A stretch of 64,000 bases of DNA. It comes from Undibacterium sp. GTDB taxonomy: Bacteria; Pseudomonadota; Gammaproteobacteria; Burkholderiales; Burkholderiaceae_D. The notes beneath the pieces were generated by a model. It made no database searches. It was not told the DNA's origin and saw only the letters and a program-made list of their open reading frames with translations. Shown one piece after another: positions 18,951 through 28,774 of the stretch; within the stretch, counting starts at the first letter, position 1, and each line of letters opens with the position of its first letter. The stretch is from NCBI GenBank assembly GCA_030645915.1, contig JAUSNO010000038.1, forward strand, positions 1 through 64,000, read 5' to 3'. The translations under genes and the position numbers were made by a program.

Positions 18951-19086
18951 TTCGCTCTTATATTCTTGGTACGTTGTAATCCGGTGTGTCGTCTAAATAT
19001 AGTAGGTCGTATCATTTCCGTTTTACAATGCTACTTCTTTTGTAGATTATAGTAGCGTCCAAGAAAATAAGTTTGCCATCACCCAA

Positions 19087-20073
19087 ATGACCATTATTAA
19101 AAGTTTTTTTTCATTGCTACTTCTCGCTGCGTTAATTGTTGGCTCAGGATTTACCTACTGGGCTGTTCAACCTATCTCGCAAACAATAACACCTCAAGAT
19201 TTCAGTATTAAACCTGGCAGTGGAGTACGTAGTTCAGCTCGTCAAATACGTGATGCAGGCATTCCTGTTGATCCAATTTTATTTGAGATACTTGCCAGAG
19301 TTCGCGGCAAGGCAAATAAATTAAAAGCCGGCACATTTGAACTCGATGCTAATGAGTCACCATTTGATTTGCTCAATAAAATTGTCAATGGCGAGTTTTC
19401 TTATGCCAGCCTTGTGATCATTGAAGGTTGGACATTTCGACAAATGCGTACTGCAATCGATGCACATCCATCGATTAGGCATGATACTTCTGATATTTCA
19501 GAGAGAGAGCTAATCAATAAAATCAATCCCAGTTATCAGTATGGCGAAGGTCTTTTTTTTCCGGATACCTATTTATTTGCAAAAGGCAGCAGCGACTTAC
19601 AGATTTATCAGCAATCACATCAGTCAATGCTTAAGCACCTCGATGAAGCCTGGAAGGGAAGAAATACTACGTTGCCTTATCGCAGCATATATGAGGCGTT
19701 GACCATGGCATCCATCATTGAGAAAGAAACTGGACAATCCAATGAACGCAGTATGATTGCAGCGGTATTCGTCAACCGTCTTAAAATAGGGATGTTGTTG
19801 CAGACAGATCCGACAGTCATTTATGGGATGGGCGAACAATATAAGGGCAATATCAGAAAGCGTGATTTGTCGACAGATACCCCTTACAACACATACACTC
19901 GAGTCGGTTTACCTCCTACGCCAATTGCGTTACCTGGTTTAGCATCTATTTCAGCTGCGATGAATCCAGCGAACAGTGGAGTGCTGTATTTTGTCGCAAA
20001 AGGTGACGGCAGTAGCCAATTTTCTGACAACCTGACTGAGCATAATCGAGCTGTGAATAAATACCAGAGATAA
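19087..20073 (+). CDS. mltG: Endolytic murein transglycosylase
   Basis: 328 residues: one N-terminal membrane helix (about 5-25), a LysM-like subdomain, then the YceG catalytic domain with the active Glu in ASIIEKETGQ (about residue 218) and LQTDPTVIYGM. It cuts nascent peptidoglycan strands and may set glycan length. The order mltG-tmk-holB-pilZ matches the conserved proteobacterial cluster. Confidence 0.95.
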   Translation: MTIIKSFFSLLLLAALIVGSGFTYWAVQPISQTITPQDFSIKPGSGVRSSARQIRDAGIPVDPILFEILARVRGKANKLKAGTFELDANESPFDLLNKIVNGEFSYASLVIIEGWTFRQMRTAIDAHPSIRHDTSDISERELINKINPSYQYGEGLFFPDTYLFAKGSSDLQIYQQSHQSMLKHLDEAWKGRNTTLPYRSIYEALTMASIIEKETGQSNERSMIAAVFVNRLKIGMLLQTDPTVIYGMGEQYKGNIRKRDLSTDTPYNTYTRVGLPPTPIALPGLASISAAMNPANSGVLYFVAKGDGSSQFSDNLTEHNRAVNKYQR

Positions 20074-20115
20074 TGCGCGGGTCACCTAACACCTAATTAA
20101 ATTTTGGCGATATAT

Positions 20116-20748
20116 ATGCAACAAGCAGGAAAATTTATTACCTTCGAAGGTATAGACGGCGCTGGCAAATCTACACATATTGCTTATGTGGCAGAGAATC
20201 TAAAAAAAAGAGGGATTCATGTCGTAACGACTAGAGAGCCTGGTGGCACTCCCTTGGGCGAATCAATACGTCAACTTTTATTGCAAGAAAAAATGCATAT
20301 TGAGACTGAAGCGCTATTGATGTTTGCCGTCCGCAGAGAGCATATAGCGCAAGTGATCGAACCAGCATTAAAAAGAGGTGATTGGGTTATTTCTGATCGT
20401 TTTACCGATGCAAGTTTTGCGTATCAAGGGGGAGGGCGAAAATTGTCTCTCGCCAAGCTCAATGTGCTTGAACAATGGGTTCATCCCCACTTGCAACCCG
20501 ATATCACGCTGTTGTTTGACGTGCCGCTAGAAGTCGCCAGAACACGACTTGATGCCACACGCGATCTTGATAAATTCGAAAAGGAACAGGAAGATTTTTT
20601 TGCCAATACCAGAGCTGAGTACTTACGTCGTGCCGCAGAGTTTCCAAATCGATTTCGTGTAATTGATTCCACCCAGTCGATTCCAGAAATTCAACGCGAA
20701 ATTAATGGTTTGATCTCAGCGCTATGTGATGGCAATACAAATGCATAG
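20116..20748 (+). CDS. tmk: Thymidylate kinase
   Basis: 210 residues: P-loop [12 protein letters not shown] at 8-19, DRF motif in [15 protein letters not shown], and LID region [10 protein letters not shown]. It phosphorylates dTMP to dTDP. ATG at 20116 is chosen over a TTG four codons upstream. The holB start lies inside its last codons. Confidence 0.96.
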   Translation: MQQAGKFITFEGIDGAGKSTHIAYVAENLKKRGIHVVTTREPGGTPLGESIRQLLLQEKMHIETEALLMFAVRREHIAQVIEPALKRGDWVISDRFTDASFAYQGGGRKLSLAKLNVLEQWVHPHLQPDITLLFDVPLEVARTRLDATRDLDKFEKEQEDFFANTRAEYLRRAAEFPNRFRVIDSTQSIPEIQREINGLISALCDGNTNA

Positions 20749-21778
20749 TCCACTTTTTTCCTGGCAAAGCGATGCATGGCAACAGTTGCATGCACTTCGT
20801 TCACGGATGCCACACGCGATTTTATTGCATGGTTCGGAGGGAATCGGTAAAACTATTTTTGCGGAACACTTGGCGAAATCTTTACTATGTGAATCTCCTG
20901 CACAAGATGGGCATGCATGTGGGACCTGTGTTTCGTGTGGCTGGTTTGATCAGTACAGTCACCCTGATTACCGTCGTGTCAGGCCAGAATTATTAGAGGA
21001 AGACGATTCAGTTACCGGTGTGTCAGATGAGGCTGAAAGTGAGAAAAAAGCGACAAAAACAAGTAGGGCACCTTCAAAGGAAATAGTGATCAATCAAGTT
21101 CGCGCCTTGGCTGATTTTATGAATATTTCTACGCATCGACAAGGTATGCGGGTTATCGTTCTTTATCCAGCAGAAGCGCTGAACATCCCAGCAGCGAATG
21201 CGCTCTTAAAATCACTTGAAGAACCAAATGCGAATTCGGTCTTTATATTAGTGTCGAATAGCCTGGATAAACTGTTGCCAACCATTTTATCGCGCTGTCA
21301 TAAATTTGCATTGGGAATGCCAACAAGAGAACAGGCATTGTCATGGCTAAACACTCAGCAGATTACTGACGCAGAAGTTTGGTTAGCGCAACAAGGTGGC
21401 GCACCTTTGTCCGCGTTAAAAATAGCGCAATCAGAAAATCGTAACGATCTTGACGAATTTTTGCGCCAACTTAGCAAACCAAGTGTTGAGTCGAGCCTGA
21501 AAATGGCAGAAAAAATGCAAAAAATCGATCTCACCATCACTGTGTCGTGGTTGCAGCGGTGGTTATACGATATTTTTTCTTATAAACAAAGTGGGAGAAT
21601 CCGGTATTATCCATATTATAAAAAAGAATTGGCGTTATTAGCAGATCGAGCAGAAACAAGCGCGTTACTGCAAGTAATTAAAAATACCGGTGAACGACAG
21701 CTGATCGCAAATCACCCTTTATCTGCCAAACTCTTTATTGAAGATATGTTGTTGGATTATTCTGTACTTTTTTGTTGA
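20741..21778 (+). CDS. holB: DNA polymerase III subunit delta prime
   Basis: 345 residues of the AAA+ clamp-loader type: Walker [10 protein letters not shown], zinc-site cysteines in [10 protein letters not shown] (about 56-65), the SRC motif in TILSRCHKF. An acidic/Lys-rich insert follows the zinc module (about 85-110). ATG at 20741 (MHSPLFSWQ) overlaps tmk by 8 bp; ATG 20729 is a possible longer start. Confidence 0.93.
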   Translation: MHSPLFSWQSDAWQQLHALRSRMPHAILLHGSEGIGKTIFAEHLAKSLLCESPAQDGHACGTCVSCGWFDQYSHPDYRRVRPELLEEDDSVTGVSDEAESEKKATKTSRAPSKEIVINQVRALADFMNISTHRQGMRVIVLYPAEALNIPAANALLKSLEEPNANSVFILVSNSLDKLLPTILSRCHKFALGMPTREQALSWLNTQQITDAEVWLAQQGGAPLSALKIAQSENRNDLDEFLRQLSKPSVESSLKMAEKMQKIDLTITVSWLQRWLYDIFSYKQSGRIRYYPYYKKELALLADRAETSALLQVIKNTGERQLIANHPLSAKLFIEDMLLDYSVLFC

Positions 21779-21787
21779 GAGCGTTTT

Positions 21788-22177
21788 ATGGCTGATTTAC
21801 CTGTAAATACTGGAGTGCCCTCAAGCATACCGACGCCTTCTCGCCCGTCGGTTTTATCTTTGGCGATCAGGGAAAAAGCAGCTCTTTACTCTGCCTATAT
21901 GCCATTTTTAAAAAATGGCGGAATTTTTGTGCCGACCAATAAGTCTTATCGACTAGGTGAGGAAATTTACCTAATTCTTACGCTGCTCGACGATCCGAAT
22001 AAATATCCGATCGCGGGCAAGGTTGCGTGGATTACCCCAGCAGGTGCGGGCAATAACAAATCACAAGGCATAGGCGTTCACTTTCCTCTTGATGAAAGTG
22101 GCATACGAATCAAATCCCGCGTTGAGGAGTTGCTTGGTGCCGCGGTTAAATCATCACGTGCCACTCATACTTTGTAA
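21788..22177 (+). CDS. pilZ: Type IV pilus assembly protein, PilZ domain
   Basis: 129 residues. The PilZ domain begins after a Ser/Pro-rich head and contains FVPTNKSYRLGEEIYL and GKVAWITP. The canonical c-di-GMP RxxxR motif is not visible, as in true pilus PilZ proteins, which bind PilB/FimX instead. Context directly after holB is classical. The tatD gene that often follows is replaced by an acetyltransferase gene. Confidence 0.9.
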   Translation: MADLPVNTGVPSSIPTPSRPSVLSLAIREKAALYSAYMPFLKNGGIFVPTNKSYRLGEEIYLILTLLDDPNKYPIAGKVAWITPAGAGNNKSQGIGVHFPLDESGIRIKSRVEELLGAAVKSSRATHTL

Positions 22178-22184
22178 TTTTTCC

Positions 22185-22694
22185 ATGTTACCTATTGTTC
22201 CATCGCACCGCCTTGCCACAATTGATGATTTACCTGAAATCATTGCAATTTACAATTCCACCATCGCCTCCAGGCAAGTAACCGCCGACACAGAACCAAT
22301 TACTGTTGAGTCGAGAAAAACATGGTTTTACGAACACGCGCCTGACAAACGACCATTATGGGTTGTTGAGGGTGTGAATCAAAAAATTATAGGTTGGCTC
22401 TCATTCTCTAATTTTTATGGTCGCCCTGCATACTCCGGTACTGCAGAGCTATCCATTTACTTGCATGAAAATGCGAGAGGTAAAGGACTTGGACGTTACT
22501 TTTTGAGCGAAGCGATTGCCCATGCACCCCAGATTCAGGTTCATACATTATTAGGGTTTATTTTTGGGCACAATACGCCAAGCATGAATTTGTTTGCCGC
22601 TTTTAATTTTCAAATTTGGGCGAATATGCCGGGTGTCGCGACTCTTGACGGTGTGGAACGGGACCTGATCATCTTCGGCAAGCGCGTCAATTGA
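22185..22694 (+). CDS. GNAT family N-acetyltransferase, phosphinothricin acetyltransferase-like
   Basis: 169 residues with the GNAT fold. ELSIYLHENARGKGLGRYF holds the acetyl-CoA pyrophosphate loop (R-G-K-G-L-G), and FGHNTPSMNLFAAFNF the C-terminal motif. It matches the PAT/Bar-like subgroup, which acetylates amino acids or analogues; the substrate is unknown. ATG at 22185 lies 7 bp after the pilZ stop, so it is probably cotranscribed. Confidence 0.88.
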   Translation: MLPIVPSHRLATIDDLPEIIAIYNSTIASRQVTADTEPITVESRKTWFYEHAPDKRPLWVVEGVNQKIIGWLSFSNFYGRPAYSGTAELSIYLHENARGKGLGRYFLSEAIAHAPQIQVHTLLGFIFGHNTPSMNLFAAFNFQIWANMPGVATLDGVERDLIIFGKRVN

Positions 22695-22783
22695 ACGTAA
22701 AGAGAGTAAAATCCTGCTTCTCTTCACAAGGCACAACTCCTAAAATTAGAATTGTGCAGTCATTTTCATAGGAAATCCCCAAC

Positions 22784-23701
22784 ATGCTGAGCTATCGCCA
22801 TGGCTTCCACGCCGGCAATCATGCCGACGTTCTTAAACATTTTGTCACCATACAATTGCTCAATTATCTAGGCCAGAAAGAGATTGCCTACACATACATT
22901 GATACCCATGCTGGAGCAGGCTTGTATTCTCTGGATGGCGGCTATGCCAGCAAAAATGCTGAATATGAGACAGGGATTGCACCGCTTTGGGATCGTAATG
23001 ACCTGCCACCCGCTCTTGCGGAATACGTTGCGCTTGTGAAAGAACTGAATCCGAGTGGAAAAATGCGTTATTACCCAGGCTCACCCTATTGCGCGGATAA
23101 GGTAATGCGCGAGCAAGACAGGTTGCGTTTGTTTGAGTTACATCCAAGTGAAATCAAGATACTGAGTGAAAATTTTAGAAAACTTGATGCGCACGCTGCA
23201 GCGCAAGGGCACCGTCCTAGTGCAAGAGGGAAACGTGTCATTATTGCGGCAGGTGATGGATTTGAGGGCTTGAAAGCATTGCTGCCACCACCGTCAAGAC
23301 GTGGAATGGTGCTAATTGATCCACCCTATGAAGTTAAAGATGATTATCGCCGCGTTAAAGTGACACTTGAAGATGCATTGAAGCGTTTTCCTACCGGTGT
23401 TTATGCGGTCTGGTATCCAGTTTTGCAACGACCTGAATCAAAGCAGTTGCCAGAGCGACTCAAACGTATTCCAGCTAATGGATGGTTGAATGTCACTTTG
23501 TCTATCAGTGGCCCTACACCAGATGGGTTTGGCCTGCATAGCAGTGGTATGTTCATCATTAACCCACCATGGACGCTAGAGGCGACACTCAGGGAGGTCA
23601 TGCCTTATCTTGTCAAGGTACTAGGTAAGGATGCTGCAGCGAGCTTTGTCATCGAAACAGGCGAGACTCAAACAATAGGAAGAGGGCACGTAAAAAAATA
23701 A
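22784..23701 (+). CDS. rlmJ: 23S rRNA (adenine(2030)-N(6))-methyltransferase
   Basis: 305 residues beginning MLSYRHGFHAGNHADVLKH, the RlmJ signature. IDTHAGAGLY forms the SAM site and VLIDPPYEVKDDY the catalytic D-P-P-Y of N6-adenine methyltransferases. It modifies A2030 of 23S rRNA. It is about 25 residues longer than the E. coli protein, mainly through an insert near residue 145 (AAAQGHRPSARGKR). AGGAAA precedes the ATG. Confidence 0.95.
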   Translation: MLSYRHGFHAGNHADVLKHFVTIQLLNYLGQKEIAYTYIDTHAGAGLYSLDGGYASKNAEYETGIAPLWDRNDLPPALAEYVALVKELNPSGKMRYYPGSPYCADKVMREQDRLRLFELHPSEIKILSENFRKLDAHAAAQGHRPSARGKRVIIAAGDGFEGLKALLPPPSRRGMVLIDPPYEVKDDYRRVKVTLEDALKRFPTGVYAVWYPVLQRPESKQLPERLKRIPANGWLNVTLSISGPTPDGFGLHSSGMFIINPPWTLEATLREVMPYLVKVLGKDAAASFVIETGETQTIGRGHVKK

Positions 23702-23759
23702 CGATATTTTGATGAGGCGCGCGATGCCGATAACCGGTTGAGTGGGAAATCGTCCTCAT

Positions 23760-24410
23760 TTATACGTTGGTCAGTCCTGTTCGAATCGCGTACTTAGTGA
23801 GTTCAGCGACTGAATGAAGATCCAACTTTTCCATGATGTTGCGTCGATGTACATCAACCGTGCTAGGCGCAATGTGCAGGCCAACCCCAATTTGTGGCGA
23901 GCTCATTCCTTGTGACAATAACCTTAAAACCTCTAATTCACGGCGACCAAGGCGTTTGTTGTTCTGTCCATCTGTGTTCATCGAACTACCTCGGTGGTTT
24001 GCTGCCACCAGTGTCGCAGCAGTCTCAGGGCAAAGGTATGTTTCGCCTCGTGCGACGCTATTGATGGCGCGTACCAGTTGTTCCCCTGCGCAAGATTTGA
24101 TGACATAGGCAAGGGCACCGGCATCCATCATTTCCATCACGAATTGTTTGTAGCCAAATGCTGATAGGGCAACTATCCGTGTACGCGGATTTTTTCTGAT
24201 TAAACTGCGAGTCGCTTCGATCCCATTGATAGTCGGCATGCTGACATCCATTACAATCACATCCGGCATCAGTCTTGCATGTGCTTCTGCCACGCCGCTG
24301 CCATCACCAAGTTCGCCCACTACTTCGATACCCGGTTCTTTGTCGAGCATGATGCGCAACGCCTCCCGTAACATAGTGTGATCGTCTACCAGCAATACCC
24401 GGATGCTCAT
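23760..24410 (-). CDS. NarL/FixJ-type response regulator
   Basis: 216 residues: receiver domain (1-120; acidic pair in VDDH, phosphoacceptor Asp in VIVMDVSMP, switch Lys in YVIKSC) and a LuxR-type HTH (about 150-212; RRELEVLRLLSQGMSSPQIG). It starts 12 bp after the CheB-CheR-kinase stop and is the obvious partner of that HisKA_3-type kinase. Target genes are unknown; the small dyad at 27879 is one candidate site. Confidence 0.93.
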   Translation of the reverse strand: MSIRVLLVDDHTMLREALRIMLDKEPGIEVVGELGDGSGVAEAHARLMPDVIVMDVSMPTINGIEATRSLIRKNPRTRIVALSAFGYKQFVMEMMDAGALAYVIKSCAGEQLVRAINSVARGETYLCPETAATLVAANHRGSSMNTDGQNNKRLGRRELEVLRLLSQGMSSPQIGVGLHIAPSTVDVHRRNIMEKLDLHSVAELTKYAIRTGLTNV

Positions 24411-24422
24411 GTTGAGTTTTCC

Positions 24423-27400
24423 TTATTTTGGCGATTTACTTACTACTGTTTGCGGCAATAATGGTACTTTAAGAGTAACCGTAGTGCCATCTCCCGGATT
24501 GCTTTGGATCGTTACCTCACCACCAAGCAAACCAATTCGTTCCCGCATGCTGAGCAAACCTATTGCTTCAATGGAATTGCCGGGAGTTGAAAAATCTTGA
24601 TTGAAACCTGCACCAGCATCGCTGACGGTAACGATCAATGTGTCGTTTGGACCTCTAGACGTCGTGATAGTGGCTTTCTCTACCCGGGCGTGTTTGGATA
24701 CATTGGTTAACAATTCGCGTACAGCGCGAAACATCGTTGCACTAACAGCTGGCGTCATAGGCTTAGGAGCACCATCATCTTCAATAGTGACATCGAGTTT
24801 GTAGACACGGTGTACTTCGTCCGCCATCCATTCAAGCGCAGTGACCAAGCCGAGTTGATCTAACATGGGGGGATTTAACTGCAATGCCATCTCGCGTAAT
24901 TTATTGTTCGCCTGTTCGACCACGGCGATGCAATCATTCATGGCGTCACGAAGCGGTACGGACATTTTTTGTTTTTTTATGGTGACTGCTTTCAGTGCAA
25001 TGACGGCCATGATTTGACCCAGATCGTCGTGCAAGTATTTGGCCAACGCCCGTCTTTCACGCTCCTCTGCCAGACCCAGCGCATTAGAAAGTGCTTTTAG
25101 CTTGTCAGTCCGCGCTATCGTTTCACTCAGATCCTTGCGACTCTCATTTCTTGCCTCTATGGCCAGGTGGATATCAGTAATATCGGTATACGTGATAATC
25201 ACCCCTTCAATCTGGGCATCGTCGGTTTTATAGGGAAGTAATCTACGAATATACCAACGACCGTTTTCCACTTGAAACTCATAATCAACGACGTTCTGTT
25301 TTGCGAGAACCTCATGCGCCGCAACGATCAATTTGGTATCTTCGATTGCCGATAACAGATCACTAATCGGCCGGCCAATGTCGCTGTTAATAAAGTGAAA
25401 TTGTTTCTGTGCCGCAGGTGCAAACCATTTGATCCGCAATGATTGGTCAAGGCAGATCGTAGCAATATCACTACTTACTAAAAGATTTTGCAGATCGCTA
25501 TTGGACACCTCAAGTTCGTGCAATTTTGTTTCGAGTTGCTGGTTGACCGTGCTTAATTCTTCATTGAGTGATTGCAATTCTTCCTTGGAACTTTCTAGTT
25601 CCTCATTAAGTGAACGTAACTCCTCATTGGTGGTAACCACCTCTTCATTTGAATTCTTGAGATTGTCAGTCGCTGATTCAAAACGCTCTATGGTAGTGAA
25701 CAGATCATCGCGGGTTGCTTGTAACTCATCTTCAAGATGACGCACCAATGCGCCTTCTGTACTTCGATCGACGGGAATCAATGCAGACTGAGGGTCATGC
25801 CTGAATACGACTAGAAAGAGTTGTCCTAACTCACCTCCAGCGCTTGGCTCAATCGTGATTTTCACCGGCTCAAAGGAGTTACCGCGCTTCATGCGCACGC
25901 CCGTTACCTCGACCGTCAGAAGACTGGTTGCCGCTTCCTTTAATGCTGTGCGTAATCTGGAGCGCAACCCCTCCCTGACTGTCGCTAATAAATCCTGGGT
26001 CGGAGCGCCACGTGGTCTAACCAAAAAGTCATCAGTGTCGCCGCAAAAATACAGTACTTCGCCATGACTATTAATCAGCACCGATGCGGGTGCAAAACGA
26101 TCTAATACCAGCTTCTGGGCAATATTCGCTACCTGGCTTAATGGTGGCAGGCTGCGAGCTGTTGTCAGGCCGCTTCCGATTCGCGTGTCACCCGTCGTTG
26201 CAGAGAGTGTAAGCAAGTTGGTGCGTGTAATCCCTTCACGCTGAAAGATACGCCATCTTTTTGAGATCGGTTTAAACAAATCATCACGATTGCCATTTGA
26301 TTCTGCGCTACCAAGAAAAAGGTAGCCCTCACGGCGTAGCGCAAAATGGAAAATATTCAATACACGTTTTTGTAATTCAGAATCAAGATAGATCAGTACA
26401 TTGCGACAGCTGATTAGATCCACCCGGCCAAATGGTGGATCGGCAAAAAGATTTTGCGTGCCAAAGACGACTGCTGATCGCAATTCATCCGTTGCCACAA
26501 AATCTTCGCTTTCCGGTCTTGATGCAAAATAACGTCGTAGACGCGCTGGCGAGATGTGGTTGACAATGCCAGCTGGGTAGCGACCTAGACGGCCGATTTC
26601 AAGTGCCTCATTGTTGGTATCCGTGGCAAAAATTTGTACCGGACAAGTTTTATGTGCCAAGCGCAAGCGATCATAAACTACCATCGCCATGGTATAGGCC
26701 TCTTCTCCGGTAGAGCAGCCAGGAATCCAGATGCGAATTGGTTCATCATTCGCTTTGGCCTCGATGATCGGTGCTATCACCTCGGTGTTTAAGGTTTTCC
26801 ACGCCTCCGGGTCGCGAAAAAACTCGGTTACGCCGATCAGAAGATCATGAAACAGTGCATCCACTTCATTCGAGTCTTTTTTTAATAGTTCAACATACTG
26901 CGATTTTTGTAAAATGCTATGCAAGCCCATGCGGCGTTGAATGCGCCGCATAAACGTACCTTGTTTATAACCAGCGAAATCATAACCACGTCGCTCTTTA
27001 AGTATATTAATCAGGCTCTGCGTCGCACTCGGATCATCTTCTACTTCTGTCACTTTAACGGGACTTGTCGCATACGGGTGGCGCGCATAATCAGCAATGA
27101 TTTTTGGCATTTGCTCAACCGGGAGCACGTAGCTGGCGATGCCGGTAGCTATCGCACTGCGCGGCATGCTATCAAACTCGGCAGTAACCGGATCTTGAAC
27201 CAAAACAATGCCTTCATTTGCAACGATGGTTTTTACACCAAACGATCCGTCAGTGCCACTGCCAGATAGAATAATGCCGATTGCACGGGTACCACGGTCT
27301 TCACCTAAGGAGTTAAGGAAAAGGTCAATTGGCAAGTGTAAATGTTGGCGATCTTTACTACGTGGAGTGAGATAAAGTCGACCATCTTTTACTGCAATGT

Positions 27401-27731
27401 CTTTATCCGACGGTGACGTGTAGACGTGATCAGGTTCAGCTACGATGCCATCACTTGCTTCTACCACCGGCATTTTTGTGCACTTTCCGAAGAGTTCTGC
27501 AGATAAGCTGGGATGGCTTGGATCCAAATGCTGGACGATGACAAAAGCAACACCGCTATTGGCAGGTAAGGCCTGGAGAAAATTGCTAATCGCACGGAAG
27601 CCGCCAGCAGAGGCGCCAATGCCCGCAATGCATGGCGCGGTCGCCATATTATCGACAACAGTACTGATGTCGCTCTTGGCACGACGTTTGGAAGCGGTCT
27701 TGACGGACAAAATTAAATTCTCCTTAAACAT
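24423..27731 (-). CDS. CheB-CheR-PAS-histidine kinase fusion
   Basis: 1102 residues. A CheB methylesterase domain (about 31-220; triad Ser41, His68, Asp161) is followed by a CheR methyltransferase domain (about 240-510; IWIPGCSTGEEAYTMAM SAM site, ISCRNVLIYL), a Glu/Leu-rich coiled coil (about 660-740; EELQSLNEELSTVNQQLE), a PAS domain (about 745-855) and a HisKA_3/HATPase kinase (His near 900 in KYLHDDLGQIM; SMRERIGLLGG). No membrane segment, so cytoplasmic. Such fusions are known, but their substrates are not; no chemoreceptor gene is near. It sends phosphate to the NarL-type regulator encoded next to it. Confidence 0.93.
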   Translation of the reverse strand: MFKENLILSVKTASKRRAKSDISTVVDNMATAPCIAGIGASAGGFRAISNFLQALPANSGVAFVIVQHLDPSHPSLSAELFGKCTKMPVVEASDGIVAEPDHVYTSPSDKDIAVKDGRLYLTPRSKDRQHLHLPIDLFLNSLGEDRGTRAIGIILSGSGTDGSFGVKTIVANEGIVLVQDPVTAEFDSMPRSAIATGIASYVLPVEQMPKIIADYARHPYATSPVKVTEVEDDPSATQSLINILKERRGYDFAGYKQGTFMRRIQRRMGLHSILQKSQYVELLKKDSNEVDALFHDLLIGVTEFFRDPEAWKTLNTEVIAPIIEAKANDEPIRIWIPGCSTGEEAYTMAMVVYDRLRLAHKTCPVQIFATDTNNEALEIGRLGRYPAGIVNHISPARLRRYFASRPESEDFVATDELRSAVVFGTQNLFADPPFGRVDLISCRNVLIYLDSELQKRVLNIFHFALRREGYLFLGSAESNGNRDDLFKPISKRWRIFQREGITRTNLLTLSATTGDTRIGSGLTTARSLPPLSQVANIAQKLVLDRFAPASVLINSHGEVLYFCGDTDDFLVRPRGAPTQDLLATVREGLRSRLRTALKEAATSLLTVEVTGVRMKRGNSFEPVKITIEPSAGGELGQLFLVVFRHDPQSALIPVDRSTEGALVRHLEDELQATRDDLFTTIERFESATDNLKNSNEEVVTTNEELRSLNEELESSKEELQSLNEELSTVNQQLETKLHELEVSNSDLQNLLVSSDIATICLDQSLRIKWFAPAAQKQFHFINSDIGRPISDLLSAIEDTKLIVAAHEVLAKQNVVDYEFQVENGRWYIRRLLPYKTDDAQIEGVIITYTDITDIHLAIEARNESRKDLSETIARTDKLKALSNALGLAEERERRALAKYLHDDLGQIMAVIALKAVTIKKQKMSVPLRDAMNDCIAVVEQANNKLREMALQLNPPMLDQLGLVTALEWMADEVHRVYKLDVTIEDDGAPKPMTPAVSATMFRAVRELLTNVSKHARVEKATITTSRGPNDTLIVTVSDAGAGFNQDFSTPGNSIEAIGLLSMRERIGLLGGEVTIQSNPGDGTTVTLKVPLLPQTVVSKSPK

Positions 27732-27878
27732 GTTTCGATATTAACCTAGGCATGCTGAAATTTTTAAAAGTGTAGCCGTTTCATCAAATGTATGGGGTAG
27801 TTTTCACTGTAAACAAGTTCTTTTTAAGGCCGGCGTTGCGCCCAGCATGCTTGTCTAATCAAAACTAAGTAGTGTTTT

Positions 27879-27894
27879 TACCTAAATATAGGTA
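27879..27894. promoter_or_regulatory. Dyad TACCTA-AATA-TAGGTA upstream of the CheB-CheR-kinase gene
   Basis: A perfect 6+6 bp inverted repeat about 150 bp upstream of the kinase start, in a 390-bp gap with no other strong signal. Its size fits a NarL/LuxR-type dimer site. Autoregulation by the adjacent regulator is a guess. Confidence 0.3.
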
Positions 27895-28121
27895 GTGAAT
27901 GCGCTGAAGGGCTTAGTGAATGACATACATTTACTGAAAAACAGGTATCTGATTTTGGCCTTTCTTGGTATTTCGGATGAGTGAAATTGCAGATATTCTA
28001 TAAAACATCAGCGGCTCAGCAATTACTTAAAAATTTATCTGGTGGTGTGGTTGAGGTATTTTCGTTGGTAAAAAATCGTTATTTGTAGTGAACAATGCAT
28101 CATTCATTTTAGGAGTTTTTC

Positions 28122-28277
28122 ATGCCCCAGCCGATTAAAGATCAGACCAAAAAAACAAAATACGCCAAGCCTTTGGCTGACGATACGATCAATAAAAATA
28201 AACAAAAAACGGAACAAAACGAAGTGGTGGGCCGACATAAGAATGACGGCCAAAAAGATCATAAGGGAGCGAGATAA
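28122..28277 (+). CDS. Small, highly charged 51-residue protein
   Basis: Starts MPQPIKDQTKKTKYAKP and is very rich in Lys, Asp, Asn and Gln, with no hydrophobic core, so probably disordered. AGGAG lies six to seven bases before the ATG, which is the best evidence that it is translated. It sits alone between two minus-strand signalling modules. No family recognised; it resembles small stress or nucleic-acid-binding peptides only in composition. Confidence 0.55.
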   Translation: MPQPIKDQTKKTKYAKPLADDTINKNKQKTEQNEVVGRHKNDGQKDHKGAR

Positions 28278-28345
28278 TTTTTTAGGAGGAGGGGATTTAC
28301 ATTTGATATCTTGCTTACTCCTAGAAATCCGTCGACGATTGAGGA

Positions 28346-28774
28346 CTATCGATATTGTGCCAGTTCGTTACCATCCCTAATTCCTAATGCCGGACTGAGA
28401 AACAGTCGATTTTGACGTGCCTGCTGGATTGCAAGGGGTAGATCATTTCCCGCGCTTGCTTTGTCCACATAGGCAATTGCACCCGCATCGATCATTCTGG
28501 CGGCGAGATAAGGGTCGATATGTGAAGACAGGCCAATGATTTTTATTTCGGGATGCGCTGTATGAAGTTGTCGCGTCGCCTCAACTCCATCAAGATTTGG
28601 CATGTTAATGTCCATGCACACCACATCAGGTTGACTTTGTTTAATCGTGTCGAGTACGTCCTGGCCATTGCTCACCTCACCGACGATTTCAAAATCAGGC
28701 ACAGTCAGTAGAGTCATGCGTATTGCGTGTCTAAATAGGACATGGTCGTCAGCCAACAGTATGCGCAATTTCAT
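28346..28774 (-). CDS. Stand-alone receiver domain, truncated NarL-type regulator
   Basis: 142 residues: a complete receiver domain (LLADDH, phosphoacceptor Asp in VVCMDINMP, switch Lys in YVDKAS), then the start of a NarL-type linker (FLSPALGIRDGNEL), stopping where the LuxR HTH would begin. No HTH is found downstream in any frame. It overlaps the hybrid kinase stop by 4 bp (ATGA), so it is translationally coupled. It may be a working single-domain phosphate sink or a regulator that lost its DNA-binding half. Confidence 0.85.
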   Translation of the reverse strand: MKLRILLADDHVLFRHAIRMTLLTVPDFEIVGEVSNGQDVLDTIKQSQPDVVCMDINMPNLDGVEATRQLHTAHPEIKIIGLSSHIDPYLAARMIDAGAIAYVDKASAGNDLPLAIQQARQNRLFLSPALGIRDGNELAQYR

